Assembly: GCF_965200585.1 (NCBI RefSeq)
Contig: NZ_OZ241361.1
Origin: Bacterioplanoides sp965200585
Lineage (GTDB): Bacteria; Pseudomonadota; Gammaproteobacteria; Pseudomonadales; Oceanobacteraceae
Reading direction: 5' to 3' (one strand)
Length of the DNA: 64,000 nucleotides
The position numbers were made by a program, and so were the translations under genes. The notes below the pieces were generated by a model. The model was not told the origin of the DNA and did not search any database. It was given only the letters and a program-made list of their open reading frames with translations. Shown here piece after piece: positions 26,352-34,214 of this stretch. How positions within the stretch are numbered: the first letter of the stretch is position 1; each line of letters begins with the position of its first letter.

Positions 26352-27761
26352 TTACTCCCTCCAAAACCATTGCTGGTTGGCACCACCATGATGTTGCCAC
26401 TGGCCAATACGACCACCCTGCTGTGTCGACATGGCGTCCAGCACAATATTAGTGTCATTACGACTGCGCAGTGTATTGCCAACACGATCAAATCTCAGGT
26501 TATTGCTATCAACACAATCCCAAATACCAACGCTGCCATCACTGTAAGTTTGTCCGCGATTATCGAGACATTTACCCAGCTTGCTTTTCACATAACCACT
26601 GGCAGCATCATAGGCCCACAACTGAGCGGCGTTACCATCACACGGCCACAACCAGACATCATTGCCGTTATGGGTCTGAGCGTGTTTCACATCGAGGCAT
26701 AAGCCACTGCGCTGGTCCACCAACATACGATACTCAGGCACATTCAGATTAATCACACTTTCAATCAGGCGCTTACCCGGAAAGTCTGACCACACCAGAC
26801 CCAGAGCGCGGCTCTGGATATTACCGTTCTGAATATAATCCGCTGCCAGCGTATTCAAGCCTTCAAAGGCGATGGTACAGATGCCAATAAAACAGTTTAC
26901 GCGCGGGAAGTCAGGATAAGAATCCTTCCAGCCCGGTGTGGTTAGCCCGGTCGCCAGACGTGGAGCCGATGTGCCCGGAGAACTATGACCACTGGAAACA
27001 AAATACGGAAAAGCACCCGTTGAAGCATTCAGGCCATGGTTATAAATCACCGCATGATTGCCATTATCCGCGCGTTCGAAGCGTGCTTTTACTCCTTCCC
27101 ATTGCTCGTGCAATTCCCAGTTATTCGCCATGGTGTAATCGGTGGCACCGCCCGCCAACTGAGATTCATGAATGCCCCGTACGTTTCGCGGGGTGAAGAA
27201 CTTGTACAGCATCACGATTTTGCCGCGAATTTCACCCAGGGTTGGATTCAGAGACGTTGGATTCCAGAATGGCGCGTTATAGTCTGCGACATATTGATCC
27301 AGCGTTTCTTCAAACTTACGGGTATTGCCTACCTCGGTATGCGCTGGCTGAATATTCATCAGAATGGTTTCTGACGGATTCTCCTTCAAAAACTCAACCA
27401 CCGGTTTCAGCACATCTTCACCAAACCAGGCATTCTGAAAAACAATGCCGTGATGGATGGCAAATTCATTATTGATATGGCGATTACGGATATCCAACGC
27501 CCGAATTCCGGATTCCAGCTGATCTTTCAATGACATCGACTGAGTCTGAACAATATCGCCGCCAAAAAAGGACAAGGTATCGTGTGTACCCGGCAGCGAC
27601 ATCTTATTAAGCGGCGTATCGTCGCTCAGGCGCTGCATCCAGCGGGGGTGACTGGCGACAGCACCTTCTCCGTGATAGTAGGCACCGTCGTTGTGTGCAT
27701 GGGTGAAGCTTGTGGTGGATGTTGCCAGCAACAACAGTGCTGCCATTGTTATTTTTTTCAT
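26352..27761 (-). CDS. Secreted phosphatidylinositol-specific phospholipase C-like enzyme with ricin-type lectin domain
   Basis: 469 residues from the ATG at 27761, behind GGAG; a start four codons earlier lacks this site. A signal peptide ends near FTHAHA. Residues about 45-210 are a PI-PLC X domain: KMSLPGTHDTLSF holds the first catalytic His, LESGIRALDIRNR follows, and FAIHHGIVFQNAWFGEDVLKPVVEFLKENPSETILMNIQPAH holds the second. Residues about 335-469 are a ricin B-type trefoil with three repeats and QLW/QQWFW (QxW) ends. The enzyme should cleave phosphatidylinositol or GPI-type lipids outside the cell, with the lectin aiding sugar binding. Free-living bacteria rarely contain inositol lipids, so the target is probably eukaryotic or environmental. 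Confidence 0.85.
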   Translation of the reverse strand: MKKITMAALLLLATSTTSFTHAHNDGAYYHGEGAVASHPRWMQRLSDDTPLNKMSLPGTHDTLSFFGGDIVQTQSMSLKDQLESGIRALDIRNRHINNEFAIHHGIVFQNAWFGEDVLKPVVEFLKENPSETILMNIQPAHTEVGNTRKFEETLDQYVADYNAPFWNPTSLNPTLGEIRGKIVMLYKFFTPRNVRGIHESQLAGGATDYTMANNWELHEQWEGVKARFERADNGNHAVIYNHGLNASTGAFPYFVSSGHSSPGTSAPRLATGLTTPGWKDSYPDFPRVNCFIGICTIAFEGLNTLAADYIQNGNIQSRALGLVWSDFPGKRLIESVINLNVPEYRMLVDQRSGLCLDVKHAQTHNGNDVWLWPCDGNAAQLWAYDAASGYVKSKLGKCLDNRGQTYSDGSVGIWDCVDSNNLRFDRVGNTLRSRNDTNIVLDAMSTQQGGRIGQWQHHGGANQQWFWRE

Positions 27762-27927
27762 TCCGCACTCCAAAAGTCTGGTCAGAGGCGAACACTATAA
27801 GCTGATTTAAGTGAACATCGCTTGCCACGCACAACAAAGTGGTACGATAGGCCCAAAATAACCTATCTGCCATGTTCCCGCGTTTACTCAGGCAGGGTTA
27901 TCCAGAAACAGGTTATTAAGATAAAAG

Positions 27928-28392
27928 TCAGCCAGAAATAATGGCGTAGTTGCCGCTAAAAGTAACAGCAATCTTACTGCCAGGTTGTCCATCGGTAGTG
28001 ATAATGGCATCCAGCGAAATCCGGGCTTTGCCGGTTTCGGCGTAGTCAGCAAAAAAGCGATCGAATTCCGCTGCATCGGGCGCCTGAGCAATGGCGCGAA
28101 TGGTGCCAGCAACCGGCGCTTTGTATTTCACCTCTCCTCCTGTCACCACCTGATTACATTGAATACCTTTTTCCTGGGTTTTCAGATACACCAGCCCCCA
28201 GCAGGCCATAACGGCAGCATTGTATAAACTGCCACCAAACGCGGTTTGCTTGTCGTTGATATTCGGCTCCAGCGGTGCTTGTAAAATCAGCTGCTCACCA
28301 TCGTAAGAGTCAACTTCCAGCCCCATAAACTGGGTGATTGGCAGGTGTTCTACAAAGAAGTCTTTTAATGTTTGGCTAATATCTGAGTTCAT
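27928..28392 (-). CDS. YiiD C-terminal-type hotdog thioesterase
   Basis: 154 residues forming one hotdog domain. The pattern FMGLEVDSYDGEQLILQAPLEPNINDKQTAFGGSLYNAAVMACWGLVYL matches the YiiD_C putative thioesterase family, with the conserved N-x-N-D-K-x-T-A-F-G-G-S motif. These proteins are expected to hydrolyse acyl-CoA or acyl-ACP thioesters; the substrate is unknown. It sits alone between the phospholipase gene and meaB. A structured palindromic repeat lies directly upstream (28418-28515), so its promoter must overlap or lie within that element. Confidence 0.85.
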   Translation of the reverse strand: MNSDISQTLKDFFVEHLPITQFMGLEVDSYDGEQLILQAPLEPNINDKQTAFGGSLYNAAVMACWGLVYLKTQEKGIQCNQVVTGGEVKYKAPVAGTIRAIAQAPDAAEFDRFFADYAETGKARISLDAIITTDGQPGSKIAVTFSGNYAIISG

Positions 28393-28417
28393 TTTTAAAC
28401 TAACTTTTCAATTCGCC

Positions 28418-28515
28418 ATTACGGTAGTTACCGCTGAGACACGCTATAAATACATCCCTGTACGCTCGGGTAATTCATCCCTGAATTACACGGTCTCATC
28501 AGCAACTACCGTAAT
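28418..28515. repeat. Structured palindromic intergenic repeat (MITE-like), copy 1
   Basis: 98 bases. Outer arms ATTACGGTAGTT (28418-28429) and AACTACCGTAAT (28504-28515) are perfect complements, continued inward by TGAGAC/GTCTCA. Inside lie two small hairpins with the same TCCC loop: TACA-TCCC-TGTA (28451-28462) and TAATTCA-TCCC-TGAATTA (28471-28488). No transposase is present. The layout suits a non-autonomous mobile or REP-type element. Confidence 0.7.
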
Positions 28516-28558
28516 AGCTTTGCTGTACTTAAAAACACCTTAAATAATCCAAAGGTGT

Positions 28559-29527
28559 TCATAGAAGATCGATGATTTTTTGCGCAGCATTGTACGGCGT
28601 TGTCTGATTATTCAACACCTGATTTTCCAGCTCTGGCATTTGCTGCTGCACCTGAGGGTTTTGTTTCAGCCGCAACTCCAGCATTTCGTGAATCAGCTTC
28701 TTCAGCCATTCACTGTTTTGTCGGGCGCGCTTTTCATCAAAAGCCGATATGCCGGCATTAACACACTCAATAGCCGCAGCTTGATAAGCCTCAATCATTT
28801 GCCAGACATCCTGAATGCGCTCTTTTTTGAGTGCCGAACAGGTTTTCACCTGAGGCGTCCAGAAGCTGGCATTCTTTATCAGGTGCAGTGCATTCTGGTA
28901 ATGGCTTTGTGTTTGCTGAGCAAGATTAATGCTTTCACCATCGGCTTTATTAATCACCAGCGCATCCGCTAATTCCATAATGCCGCGTTTAATACCCTGC
29001 AACTCATCCCCGGCATTGGGAAGCATTAGCACCAGAAAGAAATCGACCATGGCCGCCACTTCGTATTCCGACTGCCCAACTCCGACGGTTTCCACCAAAA
29101 TCACATCGTAACCAGCGGCTTCGCATAGCAGCATGGTTTCGCGGGTTTTCTGCGCCACTCCGCCCAGCGCCCCCTCACTGGGAGATGGGCGAATAAAGGC
29201 GTTTTCTTCGCGGGATAATAATTCCATGCGGGTTTTATCACCCAGAATACTGCCACCACGCAGCGGCGAACTGGGGTCAACCGCCAGTACCGCCACTTTT
29301 TTCCCCTGCTCAATCAAATGCAGGCCAAAGGCTTCAATAAAGGTGGATTTACCCACTCCGGGGATACCGGTAATACCAATCCGGATAGACTTTCCGGTAT
29401 CCGGCAAGAGTTGATTAAGAATGCTTTGGGCCTGTTGGCGATGCTGGTCGAGCTTGCTCTCGACCAGGGTAATGGCTTTTGCCAGTGCCCGGCGATTGCC
29501 TGTTTTTAATTGTTCCAAATCGATCAT
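28559..29527 (-). CDS. meaB: Methylmalonyl-CoA mutase-associated GTPase MeaB
   Basis: 322 residues from the ATG at 29527 (MIDLEQLKTGNRRALAKAITLVES); the frame is open to a TTG seven codons earlier. Walker A is GITGIPGVGKSTF, followed by VAVLAVDPSSPLRGGSILGDKTRM, the switch VETVGVGQSEYEVAAMVDFFLVLMLPNAGDELQGIKRGIMELAD and the NKAD guanine-specificity motif. MeaB (ArgK/YgfD) gates adenosylcobalamin loading and protects methylmalonyl-CoA mutase. Its mutase partner lies upstream on the same strand at 31370-33517, but an opposite-strand GGDEF-EAL gene separates them, so meaB needs its own promoter. Confidence 0.92.
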   Translation of the reverse strand: MIDLEQLKTGNRRALAKAITLVESKLDQHRQQAQSILNQLLPDTGKSIRIGITGIPGVGKSTFIEAFGLHLIEQGKKVAVLAVDPSSPLRGGSILGDKTRMELLSREENAFIRPSPSEGALGGVAQKTRETMLLCEAAGYDVILVETVGVGQSEYEVAAMVDFFLVLMLPNAGDELQGIKRGIMELADALVINKADGESINLAQQTQSHYQNALHLIKNASFWTPQVKTCSALKKERIQDVWQMIEAYQAAAIECVNAGISAFDEKRARQNSEWLKKLIHEMLELRLKQNPQVQQQMPELENQVLNNQTTPYNAAQKIIDLL

Positions 29528-29741
29528 AAAGCAGCTGTGGCCAGGCAAGAGTGAAATTAACCGTCATAGTAACGGCTTGGTCATTAAAAAAACACAGACT
29601 GGTTACTCGACCCAGGAAGATGACAAAAGCATCATCAACTCATAATTTACTATCAGAATTGACAATAATTCTATATGCTTTGCCGATTCCGTTTTTGCTC
29701 GTTTCCGAACGCTGCCTGACAAGGAGGGTAACGACACAACA

Positions 29742-31291
29742 ATGGAACAGACAACACTGAGTAAACAAGTAAAAAAACGCTCAACTCGTGAGTTTTATTT
29801 CGCCATATTCTGCGTAGTGGCATTAACTTTTGGTTCAATTGCGGCCGATTTCGAAGCCTTTGAACTGCTGTATGAGTTTACCCGAGTCCACGAAAGTTGG
29901 GACTTAGACGAAATTTTACTGTTTCTGTTTTATGCAGGTATTGTTTCGACCCTGTATAGCATCCGCCGCGTCGGCGATATCAAACGCCTGAATAAAAAAG
30001 TAACCCATCTGGCGTATTACGATACCGTTACTCAACTCCCGAATCGCAGTTTTGCCATCGATCAACTCAAGCAGATGCTGCGCACCAGCAAACGGAAACG
30101 CACCCAGGTAGCGGTGGCGTTTATCGACTTTGATAACTTTAAGACCATCAACGATACCTTTGGTCATAGCCAGGGGGATGAATTATTAAAACAAATTGGC
30201 CAACGATTAAGCAGCGAACTGAATGATCCGGGGTTTGTTGCACGACTGGGCGGTGATGAGTTTCTTGTACTGATGCAATTCAGCGATCACCAGGCGCTGT
30301 CTCAACTGGATCAGCTATTTTCCCGTGCCAGTAAACGCCCCTATGTACTAAGTTCCGGTGAAGTCAGTGTGACCTTTAGTATCGGAGTGGCGCTATTTCC
30401 TCAAGACGCGGCAACTGTTCCATCACTGCTAAAGCGGCAGATACTGCCATGTATCACACTAAGCTTAGCGGCAAGGGGGATATCACCTATTACAACGCGG
30501 AAATGGGAGAGCAATCCAGTAAGCGCCATCAATTGGAAATTGGGTTGACAACAGCCATTGAGAATCAGGAGTTTTTTCTCGAATACCAGCCGCAAAAATG
30601 TTTGAAAACCGGTCGGATTACCGGCTACGAAGCCTTATTACGCTGGCGTAAAAACGGCATTCTGATCCAGCCCCTCGACTTTATCCCTATTAGTGAAGAT
30701 ACCGGACAAATTGAGGCGCTTGGTGCCTGGGTGCTGGAGCAGGCTATCAAAGAAATAAAGCCGATTCTGAGCAGTGATCAGACTCTGGCGATTAATATTT
30801 CGCCACGCCAGTTTCATCAGGGCAATCTGGTAGCCATGGTCCAACAGATACTGACCCGCTATGACTTTCCTTCTCATCAGTTAGAGCTTGAGGTTACCGA
30901 ATCGGCCATTGCCAATAACTTTGACGATACCGTAACTAAGGTCGCTCAGTTAAATGAGTCCGGCATTGCGATAGCCATTGATGATTTTGGTACTGGTTAT
31001 TCGTCACTTGCCCGACTCAGTGCCCTTGCGATTGGCCGAATAAAAATCGACAAATCGTTTACCGCGCAACTTGATGACAGTGACAAAGATGGCAAACTGA
31101 TTTGCTCTATTATCAATATTGCCAGCAGCATGCAGCTTAGCGTTATCGCTGAGGGCGTTGAGACACAGTCGCAGCAGGACAAGCTCAACGCTTTGGGCTG
31201 TGACTGTATTCAGGGGTATTACTTTGCTCGCCCGATGGCCATCGATAACTTAATACAAAGCCAGAATCCAGCTATAACTGCGACTGACTAA
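29742..31291 (+). pseudogene. GGDEF-EAL c-di-GMP turnover protein, interrupted by one frameshift
   Basis: Two overlapping frames, 29742-30548 and 30449-31291, together encode one protein of about 516 residues. Two membrane helices come first (about residues 20-75), then a GGDEF domain with an intact RLGGDEF active site. The EAL domain follows with YEALLRW, LEVTESAI, IDDFGTGYSSLARL, IKIDKSF and IAEGVETQ, so all catalytic residues are present. The frames change at the AAA run at 30431-30433; one extra base there restores PSLLKAADTAMYHTKLSGKGD, the expected end of a GGDEF domain. It is either a recent inactivating deletion or a sequencing error, because nothing else has decayed. The ribosome site AAGGAGGG is unusually far (13 bases) from the ATG. 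The gene splits mcm from meaB. Confidence 0.8.
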
Positions 31292-31301
31292 AAACGAATC
31301 A

Positions 31302-31354
31302 ACCAATTACTTTTCTGCTGCTTTCGAGAAGTAACCGATTGGTGCGTTGTTTTT
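31302..31354. terminator. Probable bidirectional terminator
   Basis: ACCAAT (31302-31307) pairs with ATTGGT (31338-31343) and ACTTTTC with GAGAAGT inside, followed on the plus strand by TTTTT (31350-31354) and preceded by AAAAA. It separates the convergent GGDEF-EAL and mcm genes. Confidence 0.55.
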
Positions 31355-31369
31355 ATAGAAACAGGAAGA

Positions 31370-33517
31370 TTAACTCTGCACATCGTTAATCGCATCCAAC
31401 ACCTGACGGGCACTGACCGGGATTTTGGTTCCCGGCCCAAAGATGCCTTTCACCCCGGCATTCCACAAATAATCGTAGTCTTGCTTGGGAATCACACCGC
31501 CAGCGACCACCACAATATCGTCTGCACCCTGCTTCTTCAGTTCTTCAATCAAAGCTGGCACCAGAGTTTTATGGCCTGCCGCCTGAGACGAAACCCCCAC
31601 CACGTGCACGTCATTTTCAATCGCCTGTTTCGCCACTTCTTCCGGCGTAGAGAACATCGGTGATAAATCGATATCAAAACCAACATCGGCGAATGCGGTA
31701 GCAATGACCTTGGCACCACGGTCGTGGCCATCTTGCCCCATCTTACACACCAGCATCCGTGGACGGCGGCCATGGGTACTTTCAAAGCTCTCGATATCAG
31801 ACTTAATAGACTGCCAATCTTCATCGTTCTCATACGGTGCACCATACACACCCGAGATAGTGCGGGCTTCGGCCTGGAAGCGACCAAATTCGACTTCCAT
31901 AGCGTCAGAGATTTCACCCACGGTGGCACGTAAGCGCGCGGCTTTGACCGACAGGTCGAGCAGATTGCCTTTACCCGTTTTTGCACATTTAGTGATCGCC
32001 GCTAATGCCGCATTAACGGCATCAGTGTCACGTGCGGAGCGGATTTCTTCCAGGCGTTTGATCTGAGAATCCCGCACCGCCATATTATCGACTTCAAGAA
32101 TCTCCAGCTCGTCTTCCTGCTCCAGCTCGTATTTATTGACGCCAACAATCACGTCTTCACCGCGGTCGATACGGGCTTGTTTCTTGGCGGCGGATTCTTC
32201 AATGCGCAGTTTTGGCAGGCCTTCTTCAATTGCTTTGGCCATACCACCTTTGGATTCGATCTCTTCGATCAGCTCCCAGGCTTTATCAGCAATTTGCTGA
32301 GTCAGGCTTTCCATCATATAGGAGCCACCCCAGGGGTCGACTACCTGACGAATACCAGTTTCTTCCTGAATAATAATCTGAGTATTTCGGGCAATACGGG
32401 CCGAGAACTCGGTTGGCAGCGCCACTGCTTCATCCAATGCGTTAGTGTGCAAAGACTGAGTGCCGCCAAAAACCGCCGCCATGGCTTCAATCGTGGTGCG
32501 CACAACGTTGTTGTACGGATCTTGTTCGGTCAGAGACCAACCTGAGGTCTGCGAGTGAGTACGCAGCATAGAAGATTTTGGATTCTGAGGATTAAACTCC
32601 GCCATTATCCGATCCCACAACAGCCGTCCGGCGCGCAGCTTGGCAATTTCCATATAGAAGTTCATGGAGATGCCCCAGAAGAACGACAAGCGTGGCGCAA
32701 AGGCATCGACATCCAAACCAGCAGCGATAGCAGTACGCACATATTCACGGCCGTCACTCAAGGTATACGCCAGTTCAAGCGCGGCATCGGCACCGGCTTC
32801 CTGAATGTGGTAACCGGAAATCGAAATCGAGTTAAATTTCGGCATATGCTCAGAGGTGTAAGCAATAATATCGCCAATGATTTTCATCGAAGGTGCTGGC
32901 GGGTAAATATAGGTGTTACGCACCATAAACTCTTTCAGAATATCGTTCTGAATGGTGCCACTCAGCTTATCCTGAGACACGCCCTGCTCTTCTGCCGCAA
33001 CAATATAGTTAGCCAGAATCGGCAGTACCGCGCCGTTCATAGTCATCGACACCGACACTTTATCCAGCGGAATACCATCAAACAGAATCTTTGAATCTTC
33101 CACTGAGTCAATCGCAACACCGGCTTTACCGACATCACCGGTTACCCGAGGGTGGTCTGAGTCGTAGCCGCGGTGGGTCGCTAAATCAAAGGCAACGGAA
33201 ACCCCCTGAGCACCAGCAGCCAGGTTTTTGCGATAAAACGCATTGGATTCTTCGGCGGTGGAGAAACCGGCATATTGGCGAATGGTCCACGGTCGGCCAG
33301 CATACATAGTCGCTTGCGGACCACGAACATACGGCGCCATGCCCGGCATGGTATTGGCGTATTCCAAATCTTTCACATCATCCTGGGTGTAGAGGATTTT
33401 GATCGGAATATCTTCTGGCGTATGCCACTCCATTTCTTCAGGAGTGATGCCTTTCATCTGCTTGGTCGCCAGTGCTTGCCACTGTTCTAACGTTGGGCCT
33501 TTTTTATTATCAGTCAT
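31370..33517 (-). CDS. mcm: Methylmalonyl-CoA mutase, adenosylcobalamin-dependent
   Basis: 715 residues in one chain. The catalytic barrel (about residues 45-560) has YAGRPWTIRQYAGFSTAEESNAFYRKNLAAGAQGVSVAFDLATHRGYDSDHPRVTGDVGKAGVAIDS and the HTNALDEAVALPTEFSARIARNTQ block. The C-terminal B12 domain (about 580-710) has KMGQDGHDRGAKVIATAFADVGFDID, whose His is the lower cobalt ligand (D-x-H-x-x-G). It interconverts methylmalonyl-CoA and succinyl-CoA. It follows pccB-pccA-mce on the same strand, giving a complete route from propionyl-CoA. The 222-base gap to mce contains a structured repeat, so mcm may have its own promoter. Confidence 0.96.
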   Translation of the reverse strand: MTDNKKGPTLEQWQALATKQMKGITPEEMEWHTPEDIPIKILYTQDDVKDLEYANTMPGMAPYVRGPQATMYAGRPWTIRQYAGFSTAEESNAFYRKNLAAGAQGVSVAFDLATHRGYDSDHPRVTGDVGKAGVAIDSVEDSKILFDGIPLDKVSVSMTMNGAVLPILANYIVAAEEQGVSQDKLSGTIQNDILKEFMVRNTYIYPPAPSMKIIGDIIAYTSEHMPKFNSISISGYHIQEAGADAALELAYTLSDGREYVRTAIAAGLDVDAFAPRLSFFWGISMNFYMEIAKLRAGRLLWDRIMAEFNPQNPKSSMLRTHSQTSGWSLTEQDPYNNVVRTTIEAMAAVFGGTQSLHTNALDEAVALPTEFSARIARNTQIIIQEETGIRQVVDPWGGSYMMESLTQQIADKAWELIEEIESKGGMAKAIEEGLPKLRIEESAAKKQARIDRGEDVIVGVNKYELEQEDELEILEVDNMAVRDSQIKRLEEIRSARDTDAVNAALAAITKCAKTGKGNLLDLSVKAARLRATVGEISDAMEVEFGRFQAEARTISGVYGAPYENDEDWQSIKSDIESFESTHGRRPRMLVCKMGQDGHDRGAKVIATAFADVGFDIDLSPMFSTPEEVAKQAIENDVHVVGVSSQAAGHKTLVPALIEELKKQGADDIVVVAGGVIPKQDYDYLWNAGVKGIFGPGTKIPVSARQVLDAINDVQS

Positions 33518-33636
33518 TGGTCGTTCCTGATATGCGCTACTTTTAGCAACAAAATTTCAGGCAGCGCGAGGCAAATAAATTATCGGGTCTGTCCATAATT
33601 CATTCCCCCCGCACTTCCTATTTATACGTTTAATCG

Positions 33637-33739
33637 GCGGTTATCAGATACTTTGTGAGCGGCATCGGAGGCATGGATGCCGAGGACAGCGCACAAGAAT
33701 GTGTTTACAGCGCGTCGCGATAAAGTATCTGTTATCCGC
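33637..33739. repeat. Structured palindromic intergenic repeat (MITE-like), copy 2
   Basis: 103 bases between mce and mcm. The left arm at 33637-33654 (GCGGTTATCAGATACTTT) pairs with the right arm at 33722-33739 (AAAGTATCTGTTATCCGC) at 16 of 18 positions. Inside is a GGCATC...GATGCC hairpin (33661-33681) and a smaller CACA/TGTG hairpin (33692-33703). The right arm abuts the mce stop codon. The layout resembles copy 1 at 28418, though arm sequences differ. Confidence 0.6.
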
Positions 33740-34147
33740 TTAATCCAGCTGAGGCTGATTCAGTTCAATCAACACCCCGTCACAACTCTTCGGATGAATA
33801 AAAATCACCTTGCAGTTATGAGCACCAATCGAAGGCTCATCGGATAAAAACTGATAGCCCTTCGCTTTCAGGTGCGCCACATCGGCTTCCAGATCGTCAG
33901 AGCGGAAACACAAATGGTGAATACCACCGCCCTTCTTATCCAGGTAGCCCTGAATCGGGCCTTCGCCATTTAACGGATGGACCAATTCAATACTGGTTTC
34001 TGGCAACGGGAAAAACGCCGTGCTGGTTTTAGCAGCCGCTACATCTTCCCGCCCCTTGTATGGCAGACCAAAATCTTCCATAAAGCGTTTGATGGCTTTG
34101 TCCAGATCCGGTACAGCAATGGCGATATGGTCTAAAGCAACAATCAT
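33740..34147 (-). CDS. mce: Methylmalonyl-CoA epimerase
   Basis: 135 residues, the usual size. It starts IVALDHIAIAVPDLDKAIKRFMEDFGLPY, a glyoxalase/VOC fold with the first metal His, and continues with STAFFPLPETSIELVHPL, KKGGGIHHLCFRSDDLEADVAHLKAKGYQFLSDEPSIGAHNCKVIFIHPKSCDGVLIELNQ, which supplies the remaining His and Glu metal ligands. It converts the (S) isomer made by propionyl-CoA carboxylase to the (R) isomer used by the mutase. It lies 67 bases after pccA and before mcm. Confidence 0.95.
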   Translation of the reverse strand: MIVALDHIAIAVPDLDKAIKRFMEDFGLPYKGREDVAAAKTSTAFFPLPETSIELVHPLNGEGPIQGYLDKKGGGIHHLCFRSDDLEADVAHLKAKGYQFLSDEPSIGAHNCKVIFIHPKSCDGVLIELNQPQLD

Positions 34148-34214
34148 AACTCTCTCGCTTCTGCTCTCGCTTATCAGTTATACAAACAGTCGTCATCAAC
34201 AAGGTGAGTCAGCC

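Noticed and set aside
28418..28515. Interpretation of the 98-bp palindrome as a simple terminator
   Set aside because: It lies upstream of the thioesterase start, lacks a U-run, and contains two additional internal hairpins with identical loops.
30426..30440. Programmed -1 frameshift as explanation for the GGDEF-EAL frame change
   Set aside because: The site reads CTA AAG, not an X-XXY-YYZ slippery heptamer, and no stimulatory structure is evident; deletion or sequencing error is simpler.
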